Assembly: GCF_005938625.1 (NCBI RefSeq)
Contig: NZ_VCNJ01000051.1
Coordinates: 1-40,982, forward strand
Length of the DNA stretch: 40,982 nucleotides
Reading direction: 5' to 3'
Source of the DNA: Pseudomonas fluorescens
GTDB lineage: Bacteria; Pseudomonadota; Gammaproteobacteria; Pseudomonadales; Pseudomonadaceae
The position numbers were made by a program, and so were the translations under genes. Below the pieces are notes generated by a model. It searched no databases. It was not told where the DNA came from and saw nothing but the letters and a program-made list of their open reading frames with translations. Shown one piece after another: positions 25,675 through 33,539 of the stretch (its first letter is position 1; each line of letters opens with the position of its first letter).

Positions 25675-26460
25675 ATGAAACGTATGTGCACCAGCCTGAT
25701 GCTCGCGGGATCGATGTTGGCCGGCGGCCAGGCCATGGCCGATGGTCTGCTGCAGTGGCAGAACAACAGCCTGACCTACCTCTACGGCAAAGACTTCAAG
25801 GTCAACCCGGCGATCCAGCAGACCGTCACCTTCGAGCACGCCGATGCCTGGAAGTATGGGGACAACTTCCTGTTCGTCGACAAGATCTTCTACAACGGTG
25901 ACAAGGACTTCAACAACGGTCCGAACACCTACTACGGTGAATTCAGCCCGCGTATCTCGCTGGGTAAAGTGCTCGACCAGAAGATCGAATTCGGCCCGAT
26001 CAAAGACGTCCTGCTGGCGATGACCTACGAGTTCGGCGAGGGTGACACCGAGTCCTACCTGATCGGTCCAGGCTTCGACCTGGCCATCCCGGGTTTCGAC
26101 TACTTCCAGCTGAACTTCTACCAGCGCCACACCGAAGGCTCGCGCCCGGGTGACAACGTCTGGCAGATCACCCCGGTCTGGTCCTACACCATCCCGGTTG
26201 GCGATTCGAACGTGCTGATCGATGGTTACATGGACTGGGTCGTCGACAACGACGTCAACAACCGTGGCGAATACCACGCCAACCTGCACTTCAACCCACA
26301 GGTCAAATACGACTTGGGCAAGGCGCTGAATTTTGGCGAGAAGCAGTTGTACGTCGGTGTTGAGTACGACTACTGGAAAGACAAGTACGGGATCGACGAC
26401 ACCCGTGCGTTCACCACCAATCAGAACGTGACCAGCTTCCTGGTGAAGTTCCACTTCTGA
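25675..26460 (+). CDS. Tsx-like outer-membrane nucleoside channel, copy 2
   Basis: A 261-residue paralog of the gene at 24516, the same length and alignable from end to end. Signal peptide MKRMCTSLMLAGSMLAGG followed by QAMA, then DGLLQWQNNSLTYLYGKDF. Shared strands include TFEHADAWKYGDNFLFVDKI and EFGEGDTESYLIGPGFDL, and the end is LLVKFHF-like (SFLVKFHF). The gene has its own 373-bp upstream region, so it may be regulated separately from copy 1. The two copies probably differ in cargo or in growth condition. Confidence 0.9.
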   Translation: MKRMCTSLMLAGSMLAGGQAMADGLLQWQNNSLTYLYGKDFKVNPAIQQTVTFEHADAWKYGDNFLFVDKIFYNGDKDFNNGPNTYYGEFSPRISLGKVLDQKIEFGPIKDVLLAMTYEFGEGDTESYLIGPGFDLAIPGFDYFQLNFYQRHTEGSRPGDNVWQITPVWSYTIPVGDSNVLIDGYMDWVVDNDVNNRGEYHANLHFNPQVKYDLGKALNFGEKQLYVGVEYDYWKDKYGIDDTRAFTTNQNVTSFLVKFHF

Positions 26461-26466
26461 TCCGGC

Positions 26467-26484
26467 GGCGTCCGCAAGGACGCC
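26467..26484 (+). terminator. GC hairpin after the second Tsx gene
   Basis: GGCGTCC and GGACGCC form a 7-bp stem with a GCAA tetraloop, starting 6 bases past the stop codon. Only TTCG follows, so it is a weak terminator or a 3'-end stabiliser. Confidence 0.55.
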
Positions 26485-26576
26485 TTCGCGAGCAAGCTCG
26501 CTCCCACAGTGGTTCTATGTCGAATGCAAATGCCGCATACGACGCCGAACCCTGTGGGAGCGAGCTTGCTCGCGAA
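26485..26576. repeat. Inverted pair of REP elements
   Basis: ttcgcgagcaagctcgctcc and ggagcgagcttgctcgcgaa, between the convergent Tsx-like and patatin genes. Confidence 0.85.
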
Positions 26577-26593
26577 TGGGCTCAAGGAAGATT

Positions 26594-27766
26594 TCAGGCG
26601 GGAGCCACCGCCTCGCTAATACCCAAAAACCGGCACAACTCCTCACGCTTGGCCAACGCATCCCTTCGCCCCAGATCAATCAACTCGCTGCAATACCCCG
26701 CCTCGAACAGCAGATAACTCAACACCCCTGCCCCACTGGTCTTCGTCGCCCCCGGCCCACGCAGAAACAAGCGCAACGCCGCCGGCAATTCCTGACGGTG
26801 CCGCGCCGCGATCTCATCGATCGGCTGACTCGGCGAAATCACCAACACCTCCACCGGCGCCACCCCTAGCTCGCGAGTCGGCGTGCCGGCGGGCATCAGA
26901 TGACTGAACTGGTTGAGACGCTGCAGCAACTCGATATCGCTCTCGAGGCTGTCAATGAACGTGCTGTTGAGCATGTGCCCGCCAATCTGCGCCAGCGTCG
27001 GCTGTTGCCCCGTGTAGGCACGCTCCAGCGGCTGCTGCGGATCAAACCCGCGCGGGTTGCCGCTGACGCCCACCACCAGCACCCGGCTCGCGCCCAAGTG
27101 CAATGCCGGGCTGATCGGCGCCGATTGCCGCACCGCGCCATCGCCAAAATATTCATCACCGATTTTCACCGGCGCGAACAACAACGGAATCGCCGAGCTG
27201 GCCAGCAGGTGATCCACCGACAGTTGCGTCGGTACGCCAATGCGCCGATGCCGCAGCCATGAATCAATCGTGCCGCCACCCTGATAGAACGTTACCGCTT
27301 GTCCGGATTCATAGCCGAACGCGGTCACCGCCACCGCATGCAATTGCTTGCGCGCGATCGATTCGGCGATGCCGGGCATGTGCAGTTTTTCATTGAGCAG
27401 GTCGCGCAAGGGCGAACTGTTGAGAAGCGCCACCGGCAGTTGCCGGCCCATCCCTAGCAGACTGTGGCTGACAAAACGGCTGGCCTGACGAATAACCCCC
27501 GGCCAGTCACTGCGCAACACGCGATGGCTGCGAAAGCCCTGCCAGAACAAGGTGAGCCGTTCGATGGCGGCACGAAAATCGGTAGCGCCACTGGCGAGAC
27601 TGACGGCGTTGATCGCCCCGGCCGAAGTGCCGACGATCACCGGAAACGGATTGTCCGCGCCCAACGGCAGCAACTCGGCAATCGCCGCCAGCACCCCCAC
27701 CTGATACGCCGCCCGAGCCCCGCCGCCGGAAAGAATCAAACCTGTGACCGGTTCAGCTGGGCTCAT
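26594..27766 (-). CDS. Patatin-like phospholipase family protein
   Basis: A 390-residue serine acyl hydrolase, cytoplasmic or peripheral, probably acting on phospholipids. The oxyanion-hole loop GGGARAAYQVG is at residues 14-24, the nucleophile Ser48 in GTSAG, and the second dyad residue Asp209 in YFGDGAVRQ. The last 170 residues resemble the C-terminal extension of Pseudomonas patatin proteins. The physiological substrate is unknown. It is followed on the same strand (35 bases upstream) by the LpxL-type gene, so the two may share a transcript. Confidence 0.88.
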   Translation of the reverse strand: MSPAEPVTGLILSGGGARAAYQVGVLAAIAELLPLGADNPFPVIVGTSAGAINAVSLASGATDFRAAIERLTLFWQGFRSHRVLRSDWPGVIRQASRFVSHSLLGMGRQLPVALLNSSPLRDLLNEKLHMPGIAESIARKQLHAVAVTAFGYESGQAVTFYQGGGTIDSWLRHRRIGVPTQLSVDHLLASSAIPLLFAPVKIGDEYFGDGAVRQSAPISPALHLGASRVLVVGVSGNPRGFDPQQPLERAYTGQQPTLAQIGGHMLNSTFIDSLESDIELLQRLNQFSHLMPAGTPTRELGVAPVEVLVISPSQPIDEIAARHRQELPAALRLFLRGPGATKTSGAGVLSYLLFEAGYCSELIDLGRRDALAKREELCRFLGISEAVAPA

Positions 27767-27801
27767 TGCAACACTCCATGGTGCTTAAAAAGATGGATGC
27801 A

Positions 27802-28734
27802 TCAACCGCGTTTGGCGTACAGCTTCGGCTCGCCCGGTGGCCGGCTCTTGAAGCGTCGATGTGCCCACAGGTACTGCTCGGGGCAGGCGCGCAAGGCGCT
27901 CTCGACCCACTGATTGATGCGGATGCAGTCGGCTTCTTCGGTCTCGCCGGGAAAATCTTCCAGCGGCGGATGAATGACCAAGCGATAACCGCTGCCGTCG
28001 GCCAGACGTTCCTGAGTGAACGGCACCACCAGCGCCTTGCCCAGGCGGGCAAATTTCGTCGTCGCTGTCACGGTCGCCGCCTGAATGCCGAACAGCGGCA
28101 CGAAGATGCTCTGTTTGGCGCCATAGTCCTGATCCGGTGCATACCAGATTGCGCGGCCGGAGCGCAGCAACTTGAGCATGCCGCGCACGTCGTCACGCTC
28201 CACCGCCAGCGAATCGAGGTTGTGCCGCTCACGGCCCTGACGCTGAACATAGTCAAACAACGGATTCTTGTGTTCGCGGTACATGCCGTCGATGGTGTGC
28301 TGCTGGCCGAGTAGCGCTGCGCCGATTTCCAGCGTGGTGAAATGCGCCGCCATCAGGATCACGCCTTTGCCTTCGCGCCGGGCCTTCTGCAAATGCTCCA
28401 GGCCCTCAACGTGGGCCAGCTTGGCCAGACGCTCGCGCGACCACCACCAGCTCATGGCCATTTCAAAAAAAGCGATGCCGGTGGAGGCGAAGTTTTCCTT
28501 GAGCAGGCGTTTGCGCTCGGCGGCGGATTTTTCCGGGAAGCACAGCTCAAGATTGCGCTTGGCGATGCGCCGCCGGTCGCCGGCCACGCGATACATCAAG
28601 GCGCCCAAAACTCGACCGATGGTCAGCAATGCCGGATACGGCAACTGCACGATCAGCCACAAAAGCCCCAGACCGCACCAGAGCGGCCAGAAGCGTGGCG
28701 ATAAAAATGCTTTTCGAAAACGCGGGCGATCCAT
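27802..28734 (-). CDS. Lipid A biosynthesis acyltransferase, LpxL/HtrB type
   Basis: A 310-residue inner-membrane enzyme adding a secondary acyl chain to Kdo2-lipid A. One membrane helix near residues 17-40 is followed by the catalytic HX4E motif HFTTLE at 131-136, then DQDYGAKQSIFVPLFG, a conserved block of the family, and QYLWAHRRFKSRPPGEP near the end. The Met at 28734 (MDRPRFRKAFLSPRFWP) is the usual start; the 42 extra residues upstream cover the promoter shared with minC. It is divergent from minC. Confidence 0.9.
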   Translation of the reverse strand: MDRPRFRKAFLSPRFWPLWCGLGLLWLIVQLPYPALLTIGRVLGALMYRVAGDRRRIAKRNLELCFPEKSAAERKRLLKENFASTGIAFFEMAMSWWWSRERLAKLAHVEGLEHLQKARREGKGVILMAAHFTTLEIGAALLGQQHTIDGMYREHKNPLFDYVQRQGRERHNLDSLAVERDDVRGMLKLLRSGRAIWYAPDQDYGAKQSIFVPLFGIQAATVTATTKFARLGKALVVPFTQERLADGSGYRLVIHPPLEDFPGETEEADCIRINQWVESALRACPEQYLWAHRRFKSRPPGEPKLYAKRG

Positions 28735-28851
28735 TAAAGCTTCCGTAAATACAGTGGCCGCGCATTCTACATCGTTCGACCCGGCTTGCGGCTCGCGGGC
28801 GTTCTCGTTATAAGTCTCGGCACTTTTAGTGACAAGCCGTTGTATGCCGAC

Positions 28852-29589
28852 ATGAGCCAAACCGAACCGTTAGACCAAGATCCCGTATTCCAGCTCAAGG
28901 GCAGCATGCTGGCCATTACTGTGCTGGAACTGGCCCGTAACGACCTCGAAAGCCTCGATCGGCAATTGGCCGCCAAAGTCGCCCAGGCGCCGAACTTCTT
29001 CAGCAACGCGCCGCTGGTTCTGGCGCTGGACAAACTGCCGCCGAGCGAAGGCGCCGTCGATCTGCCGGGCCTGATGCGCGTCTGCCGTCAACATGGCCTG
29101 CGCACCCTGGCGATTCGCGCCAGCCGCATCGAAGACATCGCCGCCGCCATTGCCATCGACATTCCCGTGCTGCCGCCGTCGGGCGCCCGCGAGCGGCCGC
29201 TGGAAACTCCGGAAGCCGAAGTCAAAAAGAAACCGGAAAAACCGCCGGAACCGACCATCAAACCGACCCGCGTCATCACCACGCCAGTACGTGGTGGCCA
29301 ACAGATATATGCCCAAGGTGGCGATCTGGTCGTGGTGTCTTCGGTCAGTCCGGGGGCGGAACTTCTCGCCGATGGCAACATCCATGTATACGGCCCGATG
29401 CGCGGTCGGGCGCTGGCCGGCGTGAAGGGTGACACCAAGGCACGGATTTTCTGTCAGCAATTGAGCGCTGAACTGATCTCCATCGCCGGTCATTACAAGG
29501 TTTCCGAAGATTTGCGCCGCGACCCTATGTGGGGCTCGGGCGTACAGGTCAGCCTGTCGGGCGACGTGTTGAACATCATTCGGCTTTAA
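28852..29589 (+). CDS. minC: Septum site-determining protein MinC
   Basis: A 245-residue inhibitor of FtsZ polymerisation. The N-terminal FtsZ-binding domain (FQLKGSMLAITVLELARND to about 110) is followed by a Pro/Lys-rich linker (EVKKKPEKPPEPTIKPT). The C-terminal beta-helix domain, which binds MinD, has RGGQQIYAQGGDLVVVSSVS, GADGNIHVYGPMRGRALAG-like strands and ARIFCQQLSAELISIAG. With MinD and MinE it places the septum at midcell. The ATG at 28852 gives the usual length. Confidence 0.95.
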   Translation: MSQTEPLDQDPVFQLKGSMLAITVLELARNDLESLDRQLAAKVAQAPNFFSNAPLVLALDKLPPSEGAVDLPGLMRVCRQHGLRTLAIRASRIEDIAAAIAIDIPVLPPSGARERPLETPEAEVKKKPEKPPEPTIKPTRVITTPVRGGQQIYAQGGDLVVVSSVSPGAELLADGNIHVYGPMRGRALAGVKGDTKARIFCQQLSAELISIAGHYKVSEDLRRDPMWGSGVQVSLSGDVLNIIRL

Positions 29590-29758
29590 CGGATACTGCC
29601 GCATTTTCCAAGCATCTCTAAAACGTAGCGAAAACGGCTCAAACGAAGTAGGAAAAAGGCTCAACGCCGAATTCCAGCCAAGGCTGTCCGACTGCAGTAG
29701 TTTTCAAGAGATGTTTTTCAGGGGCTAAAAAGTCCTTCTTCCTTAGGGGTGAAACACC

Positions 29759-30571
29759 TTGGCCAAGATTCTCGTGGTTACATCCGGCAAGGGTGGTGTG
29801 GGTAAGACCACCACCAGCGCCGCTATCGGTACCGGCCTCGCTCTGCGCGGCCACAAAACAGTGATCGTCGACTTCGACGTGGGCTTGCGTAACCTTGACC
29901 TGATCATGGGTTGCGAGCGCCGCGTGGTGTATGACTTCGTCAACGTGGTCAACGGCGAAGCCAACCTGCAACAGGCATTGATTAAAGACAAGCGTCTGGA
30001 AAACCTCTACGTACTGGCCGCCAGTCAGACCCGCGACAAAGACGCGCTGACTGTCGAAGGCGTGGAAAAAGTCCTGATGGAGCTCAAGGAACAATTCGAG
30101 TTCGTCGTCTGCGACTCCCCGGCCGGCATCGAGAAAGGTGCACACCTGGCCATGTACTTCGCTGACGAAGCGATCGTCGTGACCAACCCGGAAGTGTCCT
30201 CGGTACGAGATTCGGACCGCATGCTCGGCCTGCTGGCGAGCAAATCGCGTCGCGCCGAACGTGGCGAAGACCCGATCAAGGAACATCTGCTGATCACCCG
30301 CTACCACCCGGAGCGCGTTGAAAAGGGCGAAATGCTGGGCGTTGAAGACGTCAAGGAAATCCTCTCGGTAACGCTGCTTGGCGTGATTCCGGAATCCCAG
30401 GCCGTGCTCAAGGCATCCAACCAGGGCGTACCGGTGATTCTCGACGACCAGAGCGATGCCGGTCAGGCTTACAGCGATACCGTCGACCGTTTGCTGGGCA
30501 AAGAAAAAGCCCACCGTTTCCTCGATGTCGAGAAGAAGGGATTCTTCGAGCGCCTGTTTGGAGGTAGGTAA
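29759..30571 (+). CDS. minD: Septum site-determining ATPase MinD
   Basis: A 270-residue ParA-type ATPase that recruits MinC to the membrane. The deviant Walker A motif KGGVGKTT stands at 11-18, then VIVDFDVGLRNLDLIMG and DSPAGIE (Walker B region). The C-terminal membrane-targeting amphipathic helix VEKKGFFERLFGG is intact. The start is TTG, preceded by AGGGGTGA; no ATG is available, and the family N-terminus (AKILVVTSGKGG) begins right there. The 169-bp gap after minC has no gene. The stop overlaps the minE start by one base. Confidence 0.96.
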   Translation: MAKILVVTSGKGGVGKTTTSAAIGTGLALRGHKTVIVDFDVGLRNLDLIMGCERRVVYDFVNVVNGEANLQQALIKDKRLENLYVLAASQTRDKDALTVEGVEKVLMELKEQFEFVVCDSPAGIEKGAHLAMYFADEAIVVTNPEVSSVRDSDRMLGLLASKSRRAERGEDPIKEHLLITRYHPERVEKGEMLGVEDVKEILSVTLLGVIPESQAVLKASNQGVPVILDDQSDAGQAYSDTVDRLLGKEKAHRFLDVEKKGFFERLFGGR

Positions 30572-30825
30572 TGAACCTTTTTGACTTCTTTCGTGCCAAC
30601 AAAAAGCCAAGTACCGCCTCGGTAGCGAAAGAGCGTCTACAGATCATCGTGGCGCATGAGCGCGGCCAGCGCAGCACGCCGGATTACCTGCCAGCCTTGC
30701 AGAAGGAACTGGTCGACGTGATCCGCAAGTACGTCAACATCGGCAACGACGACGTACATGTTGCGCTGGAAAGCCAGGGCAGTTGCTCGATTCTGGAACT
30801 CAACATCACCCTGCCTGATCGCTGA
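30571..30825 (+). CDS. minE: Cell division topological specificity factor MinE
   Basis: An 84-residue protein that stimulates MinD ATPase and drives Min oscillation. The N-terminal membrane-binding helix (NLFDFFRANKKPSTASVAKE), the MinD-contact strand RLQIIVAHER and the C-terminal dimer domain ending SILELNITLPD match the family. GGAGG lies 5 bases before the ATG, within the minD end. Confidence 0.96.
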   Translation: MNLFDFFRANKKPSTASVAKERLQIIVAHERGQRSTPDYLPALQKELVDVIRKYVNIGNDDVHVALESQGSCSILELNITLPDR

Positions 30826-30869
30826 GTCGATTTGGCAGTCGCTACGGCGGCTCGGACTATTGATGCTTG

Positions 30870-30942
30870 TGCAGGAGCTGCCGAAGGCTGCGATCTTTTG
30901 ATCTTCAAAGTCAAAAGATCGCAGCCTTCGGCAGCTCCTACA
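30870..30942. repeat. Inverted REP-type repeat (GGAGCTGCCGAAGGC family)
   Basis: aggagctgccgaaggctgcg and its complement form a long hairpin of about 30 bp centred near 30906. The same unit occurs at 33142-33218. It lies past minE and may terminate the min operon. Confidence 0.85.
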
Positions 30943-30994
30943 GGGTTATCAGCAGTTCCGAGCCGCCGTTGGCATTTGTTACGAGGCTGTTTTA

Positions 30995-31630
30995 ATGCCG
31001 CTGTCCAACATCCACATCATCCATCAGGACGCCGCCGTACTGGTGGTGCACAAACCGACATTACTGCTCTCGGTGCCCGGTCGCGCCGACGACAACAAGG
31101 ATTGCCTGATTACCCGTCTGCAGGAAAACGGCTACCCGGAAGCGCGCATCGTCCATCGCCTGGACTGGGAAACCTCCGGCATCATTTTGCTCGCGCGTGA
31201 CGCCGACACGCATCGCGAACTGTCGCGGCAGTTTCACGACCGCGAAACCGAAAAGGCCTACACCGCACTGGCCTGGGGTCAGCCGGAACTCGACAGTGGC
31301 AGCATCGATTTGCCCCTTCGCTACGACCCGCCAACCAAGCCGCGCCACGTGGTTGATCATGAATTCGGCAAGCATGCGCTGACTTTCTGGCGTGTGCTGG
31401 AGCGCTGCGGCGACTGGTGTCGCGTTGAGCTGACACCGATCACCGGCCGTTCGCATCAATTGCGCGTACACATGCTGTCGATCGGGCATCCGCTGCTCGG
31501 TGACGGGCTCTACGCCCACGAACAGGCACTGGCGGCATGGCCACGCCTGTGCCTGCACGCGAGCATGCTCAGTTTCACCCATCCGCAAACCGGCGAACGC
31601 CTGCGCTTCGAGTGTCCCGCCCCGTTCTGA
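30995..31630 (+). CDS. rluA: RluA-family RNA pseudouridine synthase
   Basis: A 211-residue enzyme converting specific uridines in 23S rRNA and tRNA to pseudouridine. The catalytic motif HRLDWETSG is at 54-62 with Asp57, and the family blocks EKAYTALAWG and ITGRSHQLRVHMLSIGHPLL follow. No S4 domain is present and the length is short, which fits RluA itself (dual 23S U746/tRNA U32) rather than RluC/RluD; that choice is inferred. GAGG lies upstream of the ATG. Confidence 0.88.
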   Translation: MPLSNIHIIHQDAAVLVVHKPTLLLSVPGRADDNKDCLITRLQENGYPEARIVHRLDWETSGIILLARDADTHRELSRQFHDRETEKAYTALAWGQPELDSGSIDLPLRYDPPTKPRHVVDHEFGKHALTFWRVLERCGDWCRVELTPITGRSHQLRVHMLSIGHPLLGDGLYAHEQALAAWPRLCLHASMLSFTHPQTGERLRFECPAPF

Positions 31631-31647
31631 CAGCAACGCCGCCCCCC

Positions 31648-31738
31648 TGTGGGAGCGAGCTTGCTCGCGAAAGCAATTGATCAGTCGACATTAATGTTGA
31701 ATGTGATACCGCTTTCGCGAGCAAGCTCGCTCCCACAG
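31648..31738. repeat. Inverted pair of REP elements
   Basis: tgtgggagcgagcttgctcg and cgagcaagctcgctcccaca, separated by about 45 bases, between rluA and apeB. Confidence 0.88.
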
Positions 31739-31827
31739 TTTTTTGCATGCATTTCAAGACCGCATGTCATGCCCCAAGCTTCAAGCCGATGCGTTAAACT
31801 CCCGCCCATTGCTGTCTGGAGTTTCTT

Positions 31828-33117
31828 ATGCGCGAAGAGTTGAACCAAGGCCTGATCGACTTTCTCAAGGCCTCCCCTACCCCGTTCCACGCCACCGCCA
31901 GTCTGGTGCAGCGTCTGGAGGCCGCCGGTTACGTGCGCCTCGACGAGCGCGAGCCATGGACCACCGAGCCGAACGGCCGCTATTACGTCACCCGCAACGA
32001 CTCCTCGATTGTCGCGATCAAAATGGGCCGCACTTCGCCGCTGCACGGCGGCATCCGCTTGGTCGGTGCGCACACCGACAGCCCGTGCCTGCGGGTCAAG
32101 CCGCAACCGGAACTGCAGCGTCAGGGCTTCTGGCAACTGGGCGTTGAAGTCTACGGCGGCGCACTGCTGGCACCTTGGTTCGACCGCGACCTGTCGCTGG
32201 CTGGCCGCGTGACCTTCCGCCGCGACGGCAAAGTCGAAAGCCAATTGATCGACTTCAAGGCACCGATCGCGATCATTCCGAACCTGGCCATTCACCTCAA
32301 CCGTGAAGCCAATCAGGGCTGGGCGATCAACGCGCAGACCGAGCTGCCGCCGATCCTCGCGCAATTCGCCGGTGACGAGCGCGTTGACTTCCGTGCCGTG
32401 CTCACCGATCAACTGGCCCGCGAACATGGCCTGAATGCCGACGTCGTGCTCGATTACGAGCTGAGCTTCTACGACACGCAAAGTGCTGCAGTCATCGGCC
32501 TGAACGGCGACTTCATTGCCGGCGCACGCCTCGATAACCTGCTGTCGTGCTACGCCGGTCTGCAAGCCTTGCTCACCGCCGAAACCGACGAAACCTGCGT
32601 GCTGGTGTGCAACGACCACGAAGAAGTCGGCTCCTGCTCGGCCTGCGGTGCCGACGGCCCGATGCTCGAACAGACCCTGCGTCGTCTGCTGCCGGAAGGT
32701 GACGAGTTCGTCCGCACCATCCAGAAATCCCTGCTGGTGTCGGCCGACAACGCCCACGGCGTGCACCCCAACTACGCAGAAAAGCATGACGCCAACCACG
32801 GCCCGAAACTCAACGCCGGCCCGGTGATCAAGGTCAACAGCAACCAGCGCTACGCCACCAACAGCGAAACTGCAGGCTTCTTCCGCCATCTGTGCATGGC
32901 CGAAGAAGTGCCGGTGCAAAGCTTCGTGGTGCGTAGCGACATGGGCTGTGGCTCGACCATCGGCCCGATCACCGCCAGCCACCTGGGCGTGCGCACCGTC
33001 GATATCGGCCTGCCGACCTTCGCCATGCACTCGATCCGCGAACTGTGCGGCAGCCACGACCTGGCGCATCTGGTCAAAGTGCTGAGCGCGTTCTACGCCT
33101 GCCGCGAGTTGCCTTAA
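31828..33117 (+). CDS. apeB: M18-family aspartyl/general aminopeptidase
   Basis: A 429-residue dinuclear zinc aminopeptidase of the cytoplasm. The zinc ligands His82 and Asp84 are in GAHTDSPCLRV, the catalytic Glu pair is in CNDHEEVGSCSACGA, and further metal-site segments are SADNAHGVHPNYAEKHD and DMGCGSTIGPI. HSIRELCGSHD near the C-terminus carries the last histidine ligand. Length matches ApeB of Pseudomonas. Start ATG follows CTGGAG. It is monocistronic by the look of the flanking repeats. Confidence 0.93.
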   Translation: MREELNQGLIDFLKASPTPFHATASLVQRLEAAGYVRLDEREPWTTEPNGRYYVTRNDSSIVAIKMGRTSPLHGGIRLVGAHTDSPCLRVKPQPELQRQGFWQLGVEVYGGALLAPWFDRDLSLAGRVTFRRDGKVESQLIDFKAPIAIIPNLAIHLNREANQGWAINAQTELPPILAQFAGDERVDFRAVLTDQLAREHGLNADVVLDYELSFYDTQSAAVIGLNGDFIAGARLDNLLSCYAGLQALLTAETDETCVLVCNDHEEVGSCSACGADGPMLEQTLRRLLPEGDEFVRTIQKSLLVSADNAHGVHPNYAEKHDANHGPKLNAGPVIKVNSNQRYATNSETAGFFRHLCMAEEVPVQSFVVRSDMGCGSTIGPITASHLGVRTVDIGLPTFAMHSIRELCGSHDLAHLVKVLSAFYACRELP

Positions 33118-33141
33118 AAGCTTCGGCAAAATGCGATTCAA

Positions 33142-33218
33142 TGTAGGAGCTGCCGAAGGCTGCGATCTTTTGATCTTAAAAACAAAATCAAAGGATCGCA
33201 GCCTTCGGCAGCTCCTAC
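33142..33218. repeat. Inverted REP-type repeat (GGAGCTGCCGAAGGC family)
   Basis: Second copy of the unit at 30870-30942: tgtaggagctgccgaaggct with its complement, hairpin centre near 33180. It follows the apeB stop by 25 bases and may act as its terminator. Confidence 0.85.
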
Positions 33219-33285
33219 TCAGATCAATACCGGCCGGCAGAAACCGACCTAGACTTACATCATTCATTTCGACAAGGCAGTCTCC

Positions 33286-33462
33286 ATGATCTCGATGTCT
33301 TCGTTCCACGCCATGCTCGTCCCGATCCTGACCGGGATGCTCCTGCTGGCGGTCGGCTTCAACTTCCGTGACAAGAACGCTGGTGTGTTCGCCATGTGGG
33401 TCGGCATGCTGATGATCCTCGCCACTGTGGTCTACAAGATCCTCGCCAAACTCAACGAATAA
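33286..33462 (+). CDS. Small two-helix membrane protein of unknown function
   Basis: A 58-residue open frame: MISMSSFHAMLVPILTGMLL, then a short polar turn FRDKNAGV, then AMWVGMLMILATVVYKILAK and LNE. Two hydrophobic helices separated by a charged loop suggest an inner-membrane hairpin. CAAGGCAG lies upstream of the ATG. It ends 77 bases before the mechanosensitive channel start, on the same strand, so the two may be co-transcribed. I cannot name a family. Codon usage is core-like, which supports a real gene. Confidence 0.65.
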   Translation: MISMSSFHAMLVPILTGMLLLAVGFNFRDKNAGVFAMWVGMLMILATVVYKILAKLNE

Positions 33463-33539
33463 ATCCGCGCCCGGCTCGCATTGCTTTAGTGGGCCTCGTA
33501 CACTCCAGCGAATCCGCCCCTTGCGAGGTTGACCGCCTA

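Noticed and set aside
31681..33309. A 542-codon minus-strand open frame opposite apeB
   Set aside because: Shadow of the apeB coding sequence; it also runs through two repeats, and has no family resemblance.
33396..33539. Upstream extension of the mechanosensitive channel gene to 33396
   Set aside because: It overlaps the 58-residue gene in another frame and would bury the signal peptide behind 48 unlikely residues.
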